Counted from the first letter of the stretch, positions 27,872-38,012 are shown. The stretch: 64,000 bases of DNA from DASYQD01 sp963846495 (GCA_963846495.1 CAWJWP010000013.1:682001-746000); one strand, 5' to 3'. The notes: generated by a model from the letters alone, not told the origin. Numbers and translations: made by a program.

Positions 27872-27922
27872 GTAGGGTGCGCTCTGAGCACCATTCCGGA
27901 CGGTGCGCAGAGCGCACCCTAC
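27872..27922. repeat. Palindromic REP/MITE-like element, copy 2
   Basis: Inverted repeat with 21-nt arms (27872-27892 and 27902-27922) differing at one base, around a 9-nt loop. The arms are almost identical to those of copy 1. The right arm supplies the TAG stop codon of the PlsC-like gene on the minus strand, and the hairpin may terminate its transcript. Confidence 0.85.
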
Positions 27923-28839
27923 GGCTCCGTACCCGCCGGCGGCGCCTCGACTCCGGCGAGCTCGGCGATGCGCGAACGCATCTCTGCGATCGCCGCCGCC
28001 GTGCCGCCGCGGCCCGCGCTCGGCGGCGGCAGCGGTTCGCCGTAGCGCACGTGCACGCGGCCGGGGTGGATGCGATACGAGTGACGCGGCCGCACGTCCA
28101 GCGTGCCGCTGATCCCCACCGGCACCATCGGCAGCCCCGCCTTCTGCGCCAGCAGGAAGCCGCCGCGCTTGAAGGGGAGGAGGCGGCCGTCGGTGGAGCG
28201 CGTCTCTTCGGGGAAGAGCAGCACCGAGCCGCCGCGGCGCACCGTGTCGGCGGCGGCGCGGAAGCTCTCGCCGGCGCTCTTGCCGCCGCGCTCGACGGGG
28301 ATGAAGCCGCCGGACCGGAGCGCCCAGCCGAAGACCGGGATGTTGAACAGCTCGCGCTTGGCCAGGAAGCGCGCCGGCGCGCGCAGCGTCGCCAAGAGCA
28401 ACGGGATGTCGAAGAGGCTCTGGTGGTTGGAGAGGAAGACGTAGATGCGCTCGCGGTCGAGCGGCGCCGTCCACTCGGCGCGCCAGAGCACGCCCGAGGA
28501 GAGCAGCAGCAGGCTGCTCCACCAGCGCGCCAGCCAGAAGAACACCCGCCCGCCGCGCGGCAGCGGGATCCAGCCGATGGCGATGGTGAGGAAGGTGAAG
28601 AAGGTGGTGCCGAAGAGGAGATAGAGGTTGCCGGTGACGGTGAAGAGCAGGCTGAGCAGGAACCGCAGCGGCGATGCAGCGTCGTCGCTGCGCGCGCTCG
28701 CCGGAGACGCCGCTGCGTGAACGCCAGCTGCGGCCGCACCGGCGTCAGCCGCGGCCGCGCTCGCGCTCGCGTCCTGAGTCGCCGCGACCGGCTCCGTCTC
28801 GCCCCTCGCGCGATCCCGCTCTTGACCGTCGGATAGCAT
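27919..28839 (-). CDS. 1-acyl-sn-glycerol-3-phosphate acyltransferase (PlsC-like)
   Basis: Membrane acyltransferase of phospholipid synthesis, 306 residues. An Ala-rich N-terminus of about 55 residues precedes hydrophobic segments. The catalytic NHQSLFD (HX4D) and the glycerol-phosphate motif FPEETRS follow. FIPVERGG and VPVGISGT also match PlsC. The start is ATG 28839, and a TAGAAT box on the minus strand (28861-28866) could be its -10. The stop codon lies inside the palindromic repeat. It is divergent from the Mla cluster. Confidence 0.85.
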   Translation of the reverse strand: MLSDGQERDRARGETEPVAATQDASASAAAADAGAAAAGVHAAASPASARSDDAASPLRFLLSLLFTVTGNLYLLFGTTFFTFLTIAIGWIPLPRGGRVFFWLARWWSSLLLLSSGVLWRAEWTAPLDRERIYVFLSNHQSLFDIPLLLATLRAPARFLAKRELFNIPVFGWALRSGGFIPVERGGKSAGESFRAAADTVRRGGSVLLFPEETRSTDGRLLPFKRGGFLLAQKAGLPMVPVGISGTLDVRPRHSYRIHPGRVHVRYGEPLPPPSAGRGGTAAAIAEMRSRIAELAGVEAPPAGTEP

Positions 28840-28871
28840 CTCGCCGTGGTGTGCGCGCGGATTCTACGCCG

Positions 28872-29258
28872 GTGAAGAACCGCTTCTTCTACCTGCGGCT
28901 GCTGCGCATCAGCCTCGTCGTGGGCGCGCTCTACGACCTCGGTTTCGCGGCCCTCATGGTCCTCGCGCCGCAGCTGCCGGCGCGCATCCTGCAACTGCCG
29001 CTGCCCGGCGAGCGCTTCTACCTCTCCATCCTCGCCGTGCTGCTCACCATGCTCGCCCTCCTCTACCTCGTCGCCGCCGAGGACCCGCGGCGCTACAGCG
29101 CCGTCGTCGTGGTGGCGGCGCTCGGCCGCTGCGCCGGCGCGGTGGCGTTCGGCGCCAGCGCGTTCGGCCGCCCCGACCTCAGCGGCCTCTGGCCGCTCGC
29201 CTGGGTCGATCTCGGTTTCGGCCTCGTCCACGCCTTCCTCTGGAAGCGCCAGCGGTGA
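28872..29258 (+). CDS. Small integral membrane protein of unknown function
   Basis: A 128-residue hydrophobic protein with about four predicted membrane segments (for example LVVGALYDLGFAALMVLA, then LSILAVLLTMLALLYLVAA). No family is recognised. GTG 28872 is used; GTG 28851 in the same frame is an alternative. Its stop overlaps the mlaE-like start, so it may be a membrane accessory of the lipid transporter. A nine-codon open frame from GTG 28846 ends on the 28872 GTG (GTGA). Confidence 0.6.
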   Translation: MKNRFFYLRLLRISLVVGALYDLGFAALMVLAPQLPARILQLPLPGERFYLSILAVLLTMLALLYLVAAEDPRRYSAVVVVAALGRCAGAVAFGASAFGRPDLSGLWPLAWVDLGFGLVHAFLWKRQR

Positions 29259-30055
29259 GCAGCGCGCACGACGAGCTCGCCGTCGCCATCGAGAAGACGG
29301 ACCGGGCGATCGCGCGGCCGGCGCTCGCCGCCGGCGACATCGCCATCCTCACCGCCCGCACCTTCGCAGCCCTCGCCCGCCCGCCCTGGGACTTCCGCGC
29401 CTGGATACAGCAGATGGAGCGCGTCGGCGTGCGCTCGCTCGCCGTCACCTACGTCACCACGCTCTTCACCGGCATGGTGCTGGCGCTGCAGACGGCGTAC
29501 TCGCTGCCGCAGATCGGCGTCAAGTACTACATCGGCACGGTGGTCGGGAAGTCGCTGGTGCGCGAGCTGGGACCGGTGCTGGTGGCGCTCGTCGTCGGCG
29601 GCCGCATCGGCGCCGGCATGACGGCCGAGCTGGGCACGATGAAGGTCTCCGAGCAGATCGACGCCCTGCGCTCGCTCGCCGTCGACCCGGTGCGCCGGCT
29701 GGTGCTGCCGCGCGTCCTCGCCACCATGCTGATGCTGCCGGCGCTCACCATGCTCGGCGACGCCGTCGGCATCCTCGGCGGCCTGGTCGTCGGCATCACC
29801 GTGCTCGACCTCCCGGCCGGCTTCTACATCAGCGACGTGCTCTCCTCGCTGAGCTTCGAGGACCTGTGGCAGAGCCTCGGCAAGGCCTTCGTCTTCGGCT
29901 ACTTCATCGCCATCGTCGCCTGCCGCAACGGCCTGCAGGTGCAGGGCGGCGCCGACGGCGTCGGCCGCGCCACCACCGGCACGGTGGTCACCGGCGCCAT
30001 GTTCATCCTCGTTTCCGACTTCTTCCTCACCCAGATCTTCCATTTGATGTTCTAG
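29255..30055 (+). CDS. mlaE: MlaE-family lipid ABC transporter permease
   Basis: Inner-membrane permease of 266 residues for phospholipid traffic between the membranes. ARPPWDFRAWIQQMERVGVRS, read in two parts, is the amphipathic N-terminal segment. TLFTGMVLALQTAYSL and VRELGPVLVALVVGGRIGAG are family hallmarks, and EQIDALRSLAVDPVRRLVLPR is the coupling loop. The ATG-type overlap with the upstream membrane gene and the 16-nt gap to mlaF indicate an operon that also includes mlaD. Confidence 0.93.
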   Translation: MSSAHDELAVAIEKTDRAIARPALAAGDIAILTARTFAALARPPWDFRAWIQQMERVGVRSLAVTYVTTLFTGMVLALQTAYSLPQIGVKYYIGTVVGKSLVRELGPVLVALVVGGRIGAGMTAELGTMKVSEQIDALRSLAVDPVRRLVLPRVLATMLMLPALTMLGDAVGILGGLVVGITVLDLPAGFYISDVLSSLSFEDLWQSLGKAFVFGYFIAIVACRNGLQVQGGADGVGRATTGTVVTGAMFILVSDFFLTQIFHLMF

Positions 30056-30071
30056 CCGAGTCGTCTACCAG

Positions 30072-30857
30072 ATGGCTGCCGCGCCGCCCTCCGCCACCCC
30101 GCCGCCTTCCGACGAGCCGGTCTTCCGCATCCGCAACCTCACCAAGAGCTACCGCGGCAAGCGCGTGCTCGACCGCCTCGAGCTCGACGTCTGGCCCGGC
30201 GAGTGCCTGGTCATCCTCGGCCGCTCGGGCAGCGGCAAGAGCGTCACCCTGCGCCAGCTCAACGGCCTCGAGAAGCCCGATTCCGGCAGCGTCGCCTTCG
30301 CCGGCGTCGACCTCGTGCCGCTCTCCGAGCGCGAGCTCTTCCCGCTGCGCAAGCGCATCGCCATGCTCTTCCAGAGCGGCGCCCTCTTCGACTCGATGGA
30401 CGTGTTCGAGAACGTCGCCTTCCCGCTGCGCGCGCACACGAAGCTCTCCGAGGAGGAGATCGCCGACAAGGTGCACGAGGCGCTCGAGGTCGTCGAGCTG
30501 CCCGGCATCGACGAGAAGATGCCGTCCGCGCTCTCCGGCGGCATGCGCAAGCGCGTCGCCCTGGCGCGCTCGCTGGTGCTCCAACCCGAGGTGCTACTCT
30601 TTGACGAGCCCACGACGGGCCTCGACCCGATGACGTCGGACAGCATCGCGCACACCCTCGCCACCGCCCGCGACCGCGCCCATACCACCACCGTGGTGGT
30701 CACCCACGACCTCGCCCTCGCCCGCACCGTAGCCACCCGCCTCGCCTTCCTCGAGGCGGGCCGCTTCCGCTTCGTCGGCACCTGGGAGGAGGCGGAGACG
30801 AGCGACGACCCGCTGCTCGGCCACTTCCTGGCCGGCCGGCGCGAGGACGCGACCTAG
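30072..30857 (+). CDS. mlaF: MlaF-type ABC transporter ATPase
   Basis: ATP-binding subunit of the lipid transporter, 261 residues. Walker A GRSGSGKSVTLRQLNGL, the Q-loop FQSGALFDSM, the signature LSGGMRKRVALARSL, Walker B VLLFDEPTTGLDP and the switch VVVTHDLAL are all intact. FQSGALFDSMDVFENVAFPL is typical of MlaF/Ttg2A. The start is ATG 30072. It lies between the permease and the MCE-domain gene. Confidence 0.95.
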   Translation: MAAAPPSATPPPSDEPVFRIRNLTKSYRGKRVLDRLELDVWPGECLVILGRSGSGKSVTLRQLNGLEKPDSGSVAFAGVDLVPLSERELFPLRKRIAMLFQSGALFDSMDVFENVAFPLRAHTKLSEEEIADKVHEALEVVELPGIDEKMPSALSGGMRKRVALARSLVLQPEVLLFDEPTTGLDPMTSDSIAHTLATARDRAHTTTVVVTHDLALARTVATRLAFLEAGRFRFVGTWEEAETSDDPLLGHFLAGRREDAT

Positions 30858-30858
30858 C

Positions 30859-32124
30859 TTGGCGACCCGCGCCGCGCAGTTGCGGGTTGGCCTCCTCGTG
30901 CTCGGCGCCATCGTGGTGCTGATGGCGGGCCTCTTCCTCATCGGCCGCGAGACCCGCCTCTTCGCCAGCAAGAACCGCTACTACTTCACCGTCGGCTCGG
31001 CGGCGGGGCTCAACGAGGGCAACCCGGTGCGCTTGAACGGCGTCACCGTCGGCATCGTCGAGAAGATCGACCTCCCCGAGGACATCCACAAGCAGCTGCT
31101 CACCGTGCGCATCAGCATCGAGCGGCAGTACGAGGAGCGCATCCGCGCCGACTCGAGGGCGCGCGTGCGCACGATGGGCCTGCTCGGCGACAAGTACGTC
31201 GAGGTGAGCTCGGGCTCGCCCTCGGCGGCGATGATCCCGCCCGGCGGCGCCATCCCCACCCAGGCCGACACCGACATCGACAAGATCATCGCCTCGGGCG
31301 GCGACGTGGTCGACAACATGGTGCGCATCTCCTACTCGCTGACGCGCATCCTCGACCGCATCGACCGCGGCGAGGGGCTGGTGGGTCAGCTCACCAGCGG
31401 CGAGTCGGACAAGATCACCGACCGCCTCGACGCCACGCTCGCCTCGGCGCAGCGGGTGATGACCGGCATCGAGAGCGGCAAGGGCCCGCTCGGCCGGCTG
31501 GTGCACGACGAGAAGCTCGCCAGCCAGCTCGCCACCTCGATCGGCCGGCTGGAGTCGGTGATGGCGCAGGCCGAGCGCGGCGACAACCTGGCGGCGGCGC
31601 TCCTGCGCAGCCCGACGACGCGCGCCGACTTCGAGGCGACGCTCCAGGAAGCGAAGCAGGCCGCGGCGGCGCTGCGGCAGTGGACGGCCGCCGTCGAGAG
31701 CACCGACAGCGTCGCCAACCGGCTGCTCACCGACCAGGGCATGGGCGAGCGCGTCGGCCGCGACCTCGAGGCGATCGTGCGCGACCTCGCCTCCGTCGCC
31801 GGCAAGCTCGACCGCGGCGAGGGCTCGGCGTCGAAGCTGATCAACGATCCGCTGATCTACGACGCCGTCAACGACATCATCGTCGGCGTCAAGGAATCGA
31901 AGATGCTCCGCTGGCTGATCCGCAACCGCCAGAAGAAGGGCATCAAGACGCGCTACCAGGCCGAGGGCGGGCCGCCGCTGAAGGAGGCGGAGAGCGACGG
32001 CGGGCAAGCGCCCGAGAAAGCGCCAGACGAGGCGGCGGCGACGGTGGAAGCGGCGCCTACGCCAGTGCCGACGCCCGTACCCGAGCCGCTTTCGACGCCG
32101 GCGCCGCCTCCGCCACCAAACTGA
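30859..32124 (+). CDS. mlaD: MCE-domain substrate-binding protein (MlaD-like)
   Basis: Membrane-anchored MCE protein that binds lipids in the periplasm, 421 residues. One N-terminal membrane helix (LLVLGAIVVLMAGLFLIG) is followed by the MCE domain (GLNEGNPVRLNGVTVGIVE). A helical, coiled-coil-like region continues to about residue 350. A Pro/Ala/Glu-rich tail ends the protein, which is longer than E. coli MlaD. TTG 30859 is the start, 1 nt after the mlaF stop. No MlaB or MlaC gene is adjacent. Confidence 0.9.
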   Translation: MATRAAQLRVGLLVLGAIVVLMAGLFLIGRETRLFASKNRYYFTVGSAAGLNEGNPVRLNGVTVGIVEKIDLPEDIHKQLLTVRISIERQYEERIRADSRARVRTMGLLGDKYVEVSSGSPSAAMIPPGGAIPTQADTDIDKIIASGGDVVDNMVRISYSLTRILDRIDRGEGLVGQLTSGESDKITDRLDATLASAQRVMTGIESGKGPLGRLVHDEKLASQLATSIGRLESVMAQAERGDNLAAALLRSPTTRADFEATLQEAKQAAAALRQWTAAVESTDSVANRLLTDQGMGERVGRDLEAIVRDLASVAGKLDRGEGSASKLINDPLIYDAVNDIIVGVKESKMLRWLIRNRQKKGIKTRYQAEGGPPLKEAESDGGQAPEKAPDEAAATVEAAPTPVPTPVPEPLSTPAPPPPPN

Positions 32125-32157
32125 GCGGCGCCGTCGGGCAGAGCGGGATCGCGTCGC

Positions 32158-34914
32158 TCAGTCCGCCGGCAGCGCCCACAGCTCCTGGCCGTGCTCGCGA
32201 GACGCGGGGGTGAAGTAGAGGCGCGCGCCGGCGACGGCGAGCTCCTCGCGACCCCCCCAGACGGTCCTGAGCGGGAACACCTTCCGCGTCCCGGCGGACG
32301 TGCCGTCCGAGGTCCAGAGGAAGCTGTCGCCCTGGCTAGCCGCGAAGGCGAGGCGGCCGGCGAAGACCCGCAGCGACGCCGGCCACTCGAGCGTCTCCCC
32401 CGCCGCGTCGAGCAACGGGTAGGTACCGGCGTCGGTGCCATCGCTGCGCCAGAGGATGGGCGCGCTCAGCGGACCGGGCCCCGAGAAGTAGACGGCGCCG
32501 CCGAAAGCGATGGGAGGCGTTTCGTCTGGGCGCATGGAGCCCACGACCGCTTCGAGCCTGCGCGTCCCGGCCTCGGTGCCGTCGCTCACCCATACGCTGC
32601 CGCGGGTGAAAACGAACGTGAGGGCACCGAGCGGCACGATCCGCGACCGCAGCCCACCGTCGTGGCCTTCTCCGACGAGCTCCGCGAGGCGCTGCGTTCC
32701 CGCCGCGGTGCCGTCGGTACGCCAAAGCTCGGCCAACCCGCGTGTGCTGCCGGTCAGGAAGTAGAGGCCCGCGGGGCCGGCGGCGAACGCCGCCGGGGAC
32801 GACGAGTGATGCCCCGGCACGATGTCCTTGACCAGCACGGTCCCAGCCGCCGTACCGTCGCTCTTCCACAGCTCGTCGCCGACCTCGCTGTCGGCGCTGA
32901 AGAAGAGGGTGCCGTTCCACCCACTCAGCCGCTCCGCCCGCGCGGGGTTGTCCACGACCTGCGCCGTGCCGGCAACCGTGCCATCCGTCCTCCAGAGCCC
33001 CACCTCGTTGGCGGCGGTGAAGAAGCCGAGGTTGCCGGCGGTCGCCAGCTCTCGCGTCCACATCGGCTCGGCGGTGACGCGGAAGGTTCCGGCGGCCGAG
33101 CCGTCGGTGCGCCAGAGCTCGTGGACCTCCTCTCCGAAGCGGGTGAACAGCAGGCTGCTGCCGAGCACGGCCGCCATCTCGTGCGAGGGGGGATTCCCCG
33201 GATGCTCGCCCGGCACGATGTCGGCGATGCGCCGCGTACCCGCCTCGGTGCCGTCGCTCGTCCACGGCTCGAAGCCGCTGGTGCCGTCGTCGGCGAAGAA
33301 GTAGAGCCGATCGCCGACGGTGTGGAAGAACCCGGGCCGCGAGTGGCTGAGCTCGACGTCGTCGACGTCGCGCATGCGATGGGTTCCGGCGATGGTGCCG
33401 TCACTCGTCCATGGCTCGCTGCCGTGCTCGGTGTCGGCGCCGGCGAAGAAGGCGCGGCTGCCGTCCACGAAGTATTCGAGACCGCGCGGTGGTACCGGCA
33501 GGGTGGCCCCGAGGTCGACGGTGCCCGCCGCCGTGCCGTCGGTGATCCTGAGGTGCGCGCTGCCGTCCCCGTGGGTGACGAACAGCAGCCGGCCGGCGAG
33601 CGCGCCGAAGCTCCGCGGCACCGTTCCGCAGCTCCCCGTGCAGAGGTCGGCCAGCAGCCGAGTCCCCGCCTTCGTGCCATCGGTGATCCACGGCTCCGAG
33701 CCGTGCTCGCTGTCGTAGGAATCGAAGACCAGCCGTGGGCCCACGGCGCCCACCGCGATCATCCGCCCGTCGCAAGAGCCGGGACAGACGTCGGCGAGCA
33801 GGCGAGTGCCCTTGACCGTGCCGTCGCTCACCCAAGGCTCGTAGCCGTGCACGCCGTCGAGCGCGTCGAAGACGAAGCGGCCGCCGGCGAAGCCGCCGAA
33901 CCAGCCGAGAATCTCACCCGGCTGCGTGAAGGCTTTGGCGGGCTGGAAGAACGTGAGCTGGCGCGTACCCTTGGGCGTGCCGTCGGTCACCCACAGCTCC
34001 TGGCCGCCTTTCGCCGTCTCGACGGCCAGGAACGCGCGCCCGCCGCCGGCGTTGACCGCGAGAGGGGTGACGCTCGTCTGCCCGCGAGCGATGTCGACCA
34101 GCAGCGTCGTGCCCGCCGTCGTGCCATCGCTCTTCCACAGCTCCAGACCTTTGCCCACTGCCGGCGCGAAGAAGACCAGCCGCTTGCCGACCACTGTCAG
34201 CAGGGTGGCGACCCCAACGGTCGCGGGGTCGGCCACCGATTGCCTCACCAGCCGAGTACCCGCGGCGGTGCCGTCGCTCGTCCACAGCGCGCGGCCACCG
34301 GGGTAGAAGTTGGCGAGGAAGAAGAGGCGGCCTCGAAAAGCCACCGGCCACGTCGGGTCCGAGGAATCCGGTCCAGGCAGCACGTCGAGCACATGCGTGC
34401 CCCCCGGCGTGCCGTCGCTCACCCACAGCTCCATTCCGGCATCGTCGTCCACCGCGGCGAAGAACACTTTGCCCAGCTCCGGCACCCAGGCGCGCCAGAC
34501 GAACAATCCGACTCCGACGCGGCTGGCGAGCCTCACCGTGTCGCCGGGGTTGCCGCGAGTGATCCAGAGGTCGGCGAAGACGCTGCCTCCCGGCGCGGTG
34601 AAGAAGAAGCTTCCCAGCGGGGTGCTGACGAGGTGCCTGGGGTTCGACGAGCAATGGCCGGGGCAGGCGTCGAGCAGCTGATAGGTGCCGGCTTCGGTGC
34701 CGTCGCTGCGCCACAGCTCGCGCTCGTCCCCGACGTTCGCCGCGAAGATGGCCACGCCACCGAAGGCGCCGAACGATCCGGGAAAGGACTGCGCCGGCGT
34801 CGGCACCTGGTTGATGTCACGCACGAGGTACGGCTCGGCGCCCTGCGCGGCGTTCGCGCCAAGCGCCAGCGCGACGAGCAGCAACATCGCCCGAGAAGAC
34901 AATCGCCTCGACAC
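32158..34914 (-). CDS. Secreted ELWxxDGT-repeat protein
   Basis: Exported protein of about 918 residues made almost wholly of ELWxSDGTxxGT repeats. I count 17 copies, such as ELWRSDGTEAGT, EPWVSDGTVKGT and ILWRSDGTDAGT, about 48-55 residues apart. The regular spacing suggests beta-propellers. The signal peptide is LLLVALALGANAAQGA. Such proteins are abundant at the surface of Acidobacteria and myxobacteria, with unknown ligands. GTG 34914 is chosen because the longer TTG 34923 reading starts inside a TAGCGT -10-like box. Confidence 0.8.
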   Translation of the reverse strand: MSRRLSSRAMLLLVALALGANAAQGAEPYLVRDINQVPTPAQSFPGSFGAFGGVAIFAANVGDERELWRSDGTEAGTYQLLDACPGHCSSNPRHLVSTPLGSFFFTAPGGSVFADLWITRGNPGDTVRLASRVGVGLFVWRAWVPELGKVFFAAVDDDAGMELWVSDGTPGGTHVLDVLPGPDSSDPTWPVAFRGRLFFLANFYPGGRALWTSDGTAAGTRLVRQSVADPATVGVATLLTVVGKRLVFFAPAVGKGLELWKSDGTTAGTTLLVDIARGQTSVTPLAVNAGGGRAFLAVETAKGGQELWVTDGTPKGTRQLTFFQPAKAFTQPGEILGWFGGFAGGRFVFDALDGVHGYEPWVSDGTVKGTRLLADVCPGSCDGRMIAVGAVGPRLVFDSYDSEHGSEPWITDGTKAGTRLLADLCTGSCGTVPRSFGALAGRLLFVTHGDGSAHLRITDGTAAGTVDLGATLPVPPRGLEYFVDGSRAFFAGADTEHGSEPWTSDGTIAGTHRMRDVDDVELSHSRPGFFHTVGDRLYFFADDGTSGFEPWTSDGTEAGTRRIADIVPGEHPGNPPSHEMAAVLGSSLLFTRFGEEVHELWRTDGSAAGTFRVTAEPMWTRELATAGNLGFFTAANEVGLWRTDGTVAGTAQVVDNPARAERLSGWNGTLFFSADSEVGDELWKSDGTAAGTVLVKDIVPGHHSSSPAAFAAGPAGLYFLTGSTRGLAELWRTDGTAAGTQRLAELVGEGHDGGLRSRIVPLGALTFVFTRGSVWVSDGTEAGTRRLEAVVGSMRPDETPPIAFGGAVYFSGPGPLSAPILWRSDGTDAGTYPLLDAAGETLEWPASLRVFAGRLAFAASQGDSFLWTSDGTSAGTRKVFPLRTVWGGREELAVAGARLYFTPASREHGQELWALPAD

Positions 34915-34974
34915 GATGGCCAACGCTAGCAGCTTGGCGCCGGCGAGAGCGGCGCGGCGCCGCCGGCCGCCGGC

Positions 34975-35328
34975 TCAGCCGCTGAAGAACCGATAGCAGT
35001 TCTTGCCCGCCTGCTTGGCCTCGTACATCGCGGCGTCGGCCTGCACGGTCAGCGAGTCCGGCGAGTCGCCGTCGCCGGGGAACATGCTGACGCCGAGGCT
35101 CACCGAGACGTCGAGCGGCTTGCCGTCGAAGGCGAAGGGTTGCCGCAGCGCCGCCATCAGCTTCTCGATCAGCCGGTGCGCGTCCTCCGCCGAGCCGATC
35201 TCGGGGAGCACGAGCGCGAACTCGTCTCCTCCCAACCGCGCCACCGTGTCGACCGTCCGCACCGCCGACCGCAGCCGCGCCGCCACCTCGCACAGCACCG
35301 CGTCGCCGGCGGCGTGGCACCGATGCCC
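34975..35328 (-). pseudogene. Diguanylate cyclase (GGDEF) remnant, 5' truncated
   Basis: The C-terminal two thirds of a GGDEF domain are present: HAAGDAVLCEVAARLR, the catalytic LGGDEFALVLPE and SVSLGVSMFPGDG, ending in a normal C-terminus. The first part of the domain (the metal-binding DxFKxIND segment) and any sensor domain are missing. Upstream of about 35328 the frame reads into unrelated Arg/Ser-rich sequence with no plausible start. It is probably inactive, left by a deletion or rearrangement. Confidence 0.75.
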
Positions 35329-35559
35329 ACTGCTACGAACGCCGTGCGGCGAGCGAGCGGAGCGCTCAGTCCTCCCCCTCTCAGGAGCCAAGAGCCACGG
35401 CGCAGCAACGACGCCGAGGCGCCCCCAAATCACCCCAAACCAATCAAAGGTGTGCGCCGATCATAAGCCCGGCGCCGGCCCGGGGGTATGAGGGCGGCAT
35501 AGTAGGATCGCGTGCCCTTCGGGGCGATGCTTCCGGGCGATGCGAACTCAGGCTATGCG
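35329..35559. other. Intergenic region before the nucleotide-sugar genes
   Basis: No gene is seen. A TAGGAT box at 35503-35508 could serve as the -10 for the epimerase gene, giving a leader of about 45 nt. The left part adjoins the truncated GGDEF gene and may contain the rearrangement junction. Confidence 0.4.
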
Positions 35560-36521
35560 ATGAGCCAACACATCATGGTCACCGGCGGCGCCGGCTTCAT
35601 CGGCTCGCACCTGACGCGCCGCCTCCTCGGCCGCGGCGACCGGGTGACGGTGCTCGACGACTTCAACGACTTCTACGACCCGGCGAAGAAGCGGCGCAAC
35701 GTCGACGAATTCCTCGGCGACGAGTCGTACGACCTCGTCGAAGGCGACATCCGCGACGACTCGCTCGTCGACGGCTTGTTCCGCAAACGCGGCTTCGACG
35801 CCGTCATCCACCTCGCGGCGCGCGCCGGCGTGCGGCCCAGCCTCTCCGAGCCCATCCTCTACGAGGACGTCAACTGCATCGGCACGCTGCGCCTGCTCGA
35901 GGCGGCGCGGCGGCACGGCCCGAAGACCTTCGTCTTCGGCTCCTCGTCGTCGGTCTACGGCATCAACGAGAAGGTGCCGTTCGCGGAAGACGACCCCGTC
36001 GACCTGCCGATCAGCCCCTACGCGACGACGAAGCGCACGGGCGAGCTGCTCTGCTTCAACTACCACCATCTCTACGGCGTGAACTGCTCCTGCCTGCGCT
36101 TCTTCACCGTCTACGGCCCGGCGCAGCGGCCGGAGATGGCGATCCACAAGTTCACCGATCTCATCGCGCGCGGCAAGGCGGTGCCGCTCTACGGCGACGG
36201 CAGCACGCGGCGCGACTACACCTACGTCGACGACATCGTCGACGGCATCGTGGCGGCGCTCGACCTCGCGCCCGGTTTCGAGATCTTGAACCTCGGCGGC
36301 GCCGAGACGACGGCGCTGCGCGACCTCGTGCAGATGATCGCCGCCGCGCTTGCCGTCGAACCACGCATCGACTATCTTCCCGAGCAGCCGGGCGACGTCC
36401 CCATCACCTACGCCGACGTCGACAAGGCGCGGCGCCTCCTCGGCTACTCGCCGAAGGTCCCCATCCGCGAAGGCATCCAGCGGTTCGTCGCCTGGTACCG
36501 CGAGCAGTCCAAGGAGCGTTA

Positions 36522-36522
<1 letters not shown>
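35560..36522 (+). CDS. NAD-dependent nucleotide-sugar epimerase/dehydratase
   Basis: Short-chain (extended SDR) enzyme of 320 residues. TGGAGFIGSH binds NAD, and the catalytic set is SSSSVYG with YATTK. LRFFTVYGPAQRPEMAI and the GDGSTRRDYTYVDD segment match UDP-glucuronate 4-epimerases and related GalE-like enzymes. ATG 35560 gives the canonical N-terminus MSQHIMVTGG; the upstream GTG 35512 adds an unrelated leader. It overlaps the UXS gene by one base, so the two likely feed one polysaccharide pathway. Confidence 0.85.
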
Positions 36523-37492
<970 letters not shown>

Positions 37493-37496
<4 letters not shown>

Positions 37497-37771
37497 GCGT
37501 GACGGGCGGCAAGCAACCGCTCGACGCGCTGCGCTTCGCGCTCGACAAGTACCCGCAGAAAGTCGAGCTGGTGCCGCTGGCGCAGCTCGTCACCGAGACC
37601 GCGCGCGAGAACGAGCGGCGCCCGGCGTGGGCGAAGATCGCGCTGCCCGACGAGCTGGTCAAGGGTCTACGCGGCGGCGACGAGGGCGACATGGTGCTGC
37701 TCGTGCGCGTGCCGCGTGAAGTGCTCCAGCGTTCCGAGAGCAACATCGTGCTGCCGGGAGAGGTCAAATAG
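37493..37771 (+). CDS. Conserved-looking small protein of unknown function
   Basis: Acidic/basic mixed protein of 92 residues, not recognised. It has no membrane segment, signal peptide or Cys pair. The segment WAKIALPDELVKGLRGGDEG and a hydrophobic strand MVLLVRVPREVL suggest a compact domain. ATG 37493 overlaps the UXS stop by 4 nt, and the next gene starts 2 nt after its stop, which supports it being real and cotranscribed. Confidence 0.6.
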
Positions 37772-37772
37772 C

Positions 37773-38012
37773 GTGGCTGACGTCACCTGCCGCCGCTGCG
37801 GCCAGACTCGCGAAGCGCTGGCGCGCGCGCCGATGCCGGGCGCCCTCGGCAAGGAGATCCAGTCGACCATCTGCGCCGAATGCTGGGGCGAGTGGACGCG
37901 CGCCGAGGTGATGGTGATCAACGAGCTGCGTCTCAACTTCATGGACCCGCAGGCGCAACAGGTGCTCGAGGGCCACATGCGCGAGTTCCTCGGTCTCGAC
38001 GCCGCCAGCTGA
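37773..38012 (+). CDS. YggX-family Fe(II)-trafficking-like protein
   Basis: A 79-residue protein. Its core, PGALGKEIQSTICAECWGEW with MVINELRLNFMDPQAQQVLE and a FLG-type end, aligns with E. coli YggX (PGxLGKxI, Wxx(W), MxINExxLNxM, LExxMxxFL). YggX protects Fe-S clusters from oxidative damage. Unlike YggX, this copy has a CRRC-type pair at the N-terminus and CAEC in the core, so it could bind metal. GTG 37773 is the start, 2 nt after the preceding gene. Confidence 0.78.
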   Translation: MADVTCRRCGQTREALARAPMPGALGKEIQSTICAECWGEWTRAEVMVINELRLNFMDPQAQQVLEGHMREFLGLDAAS

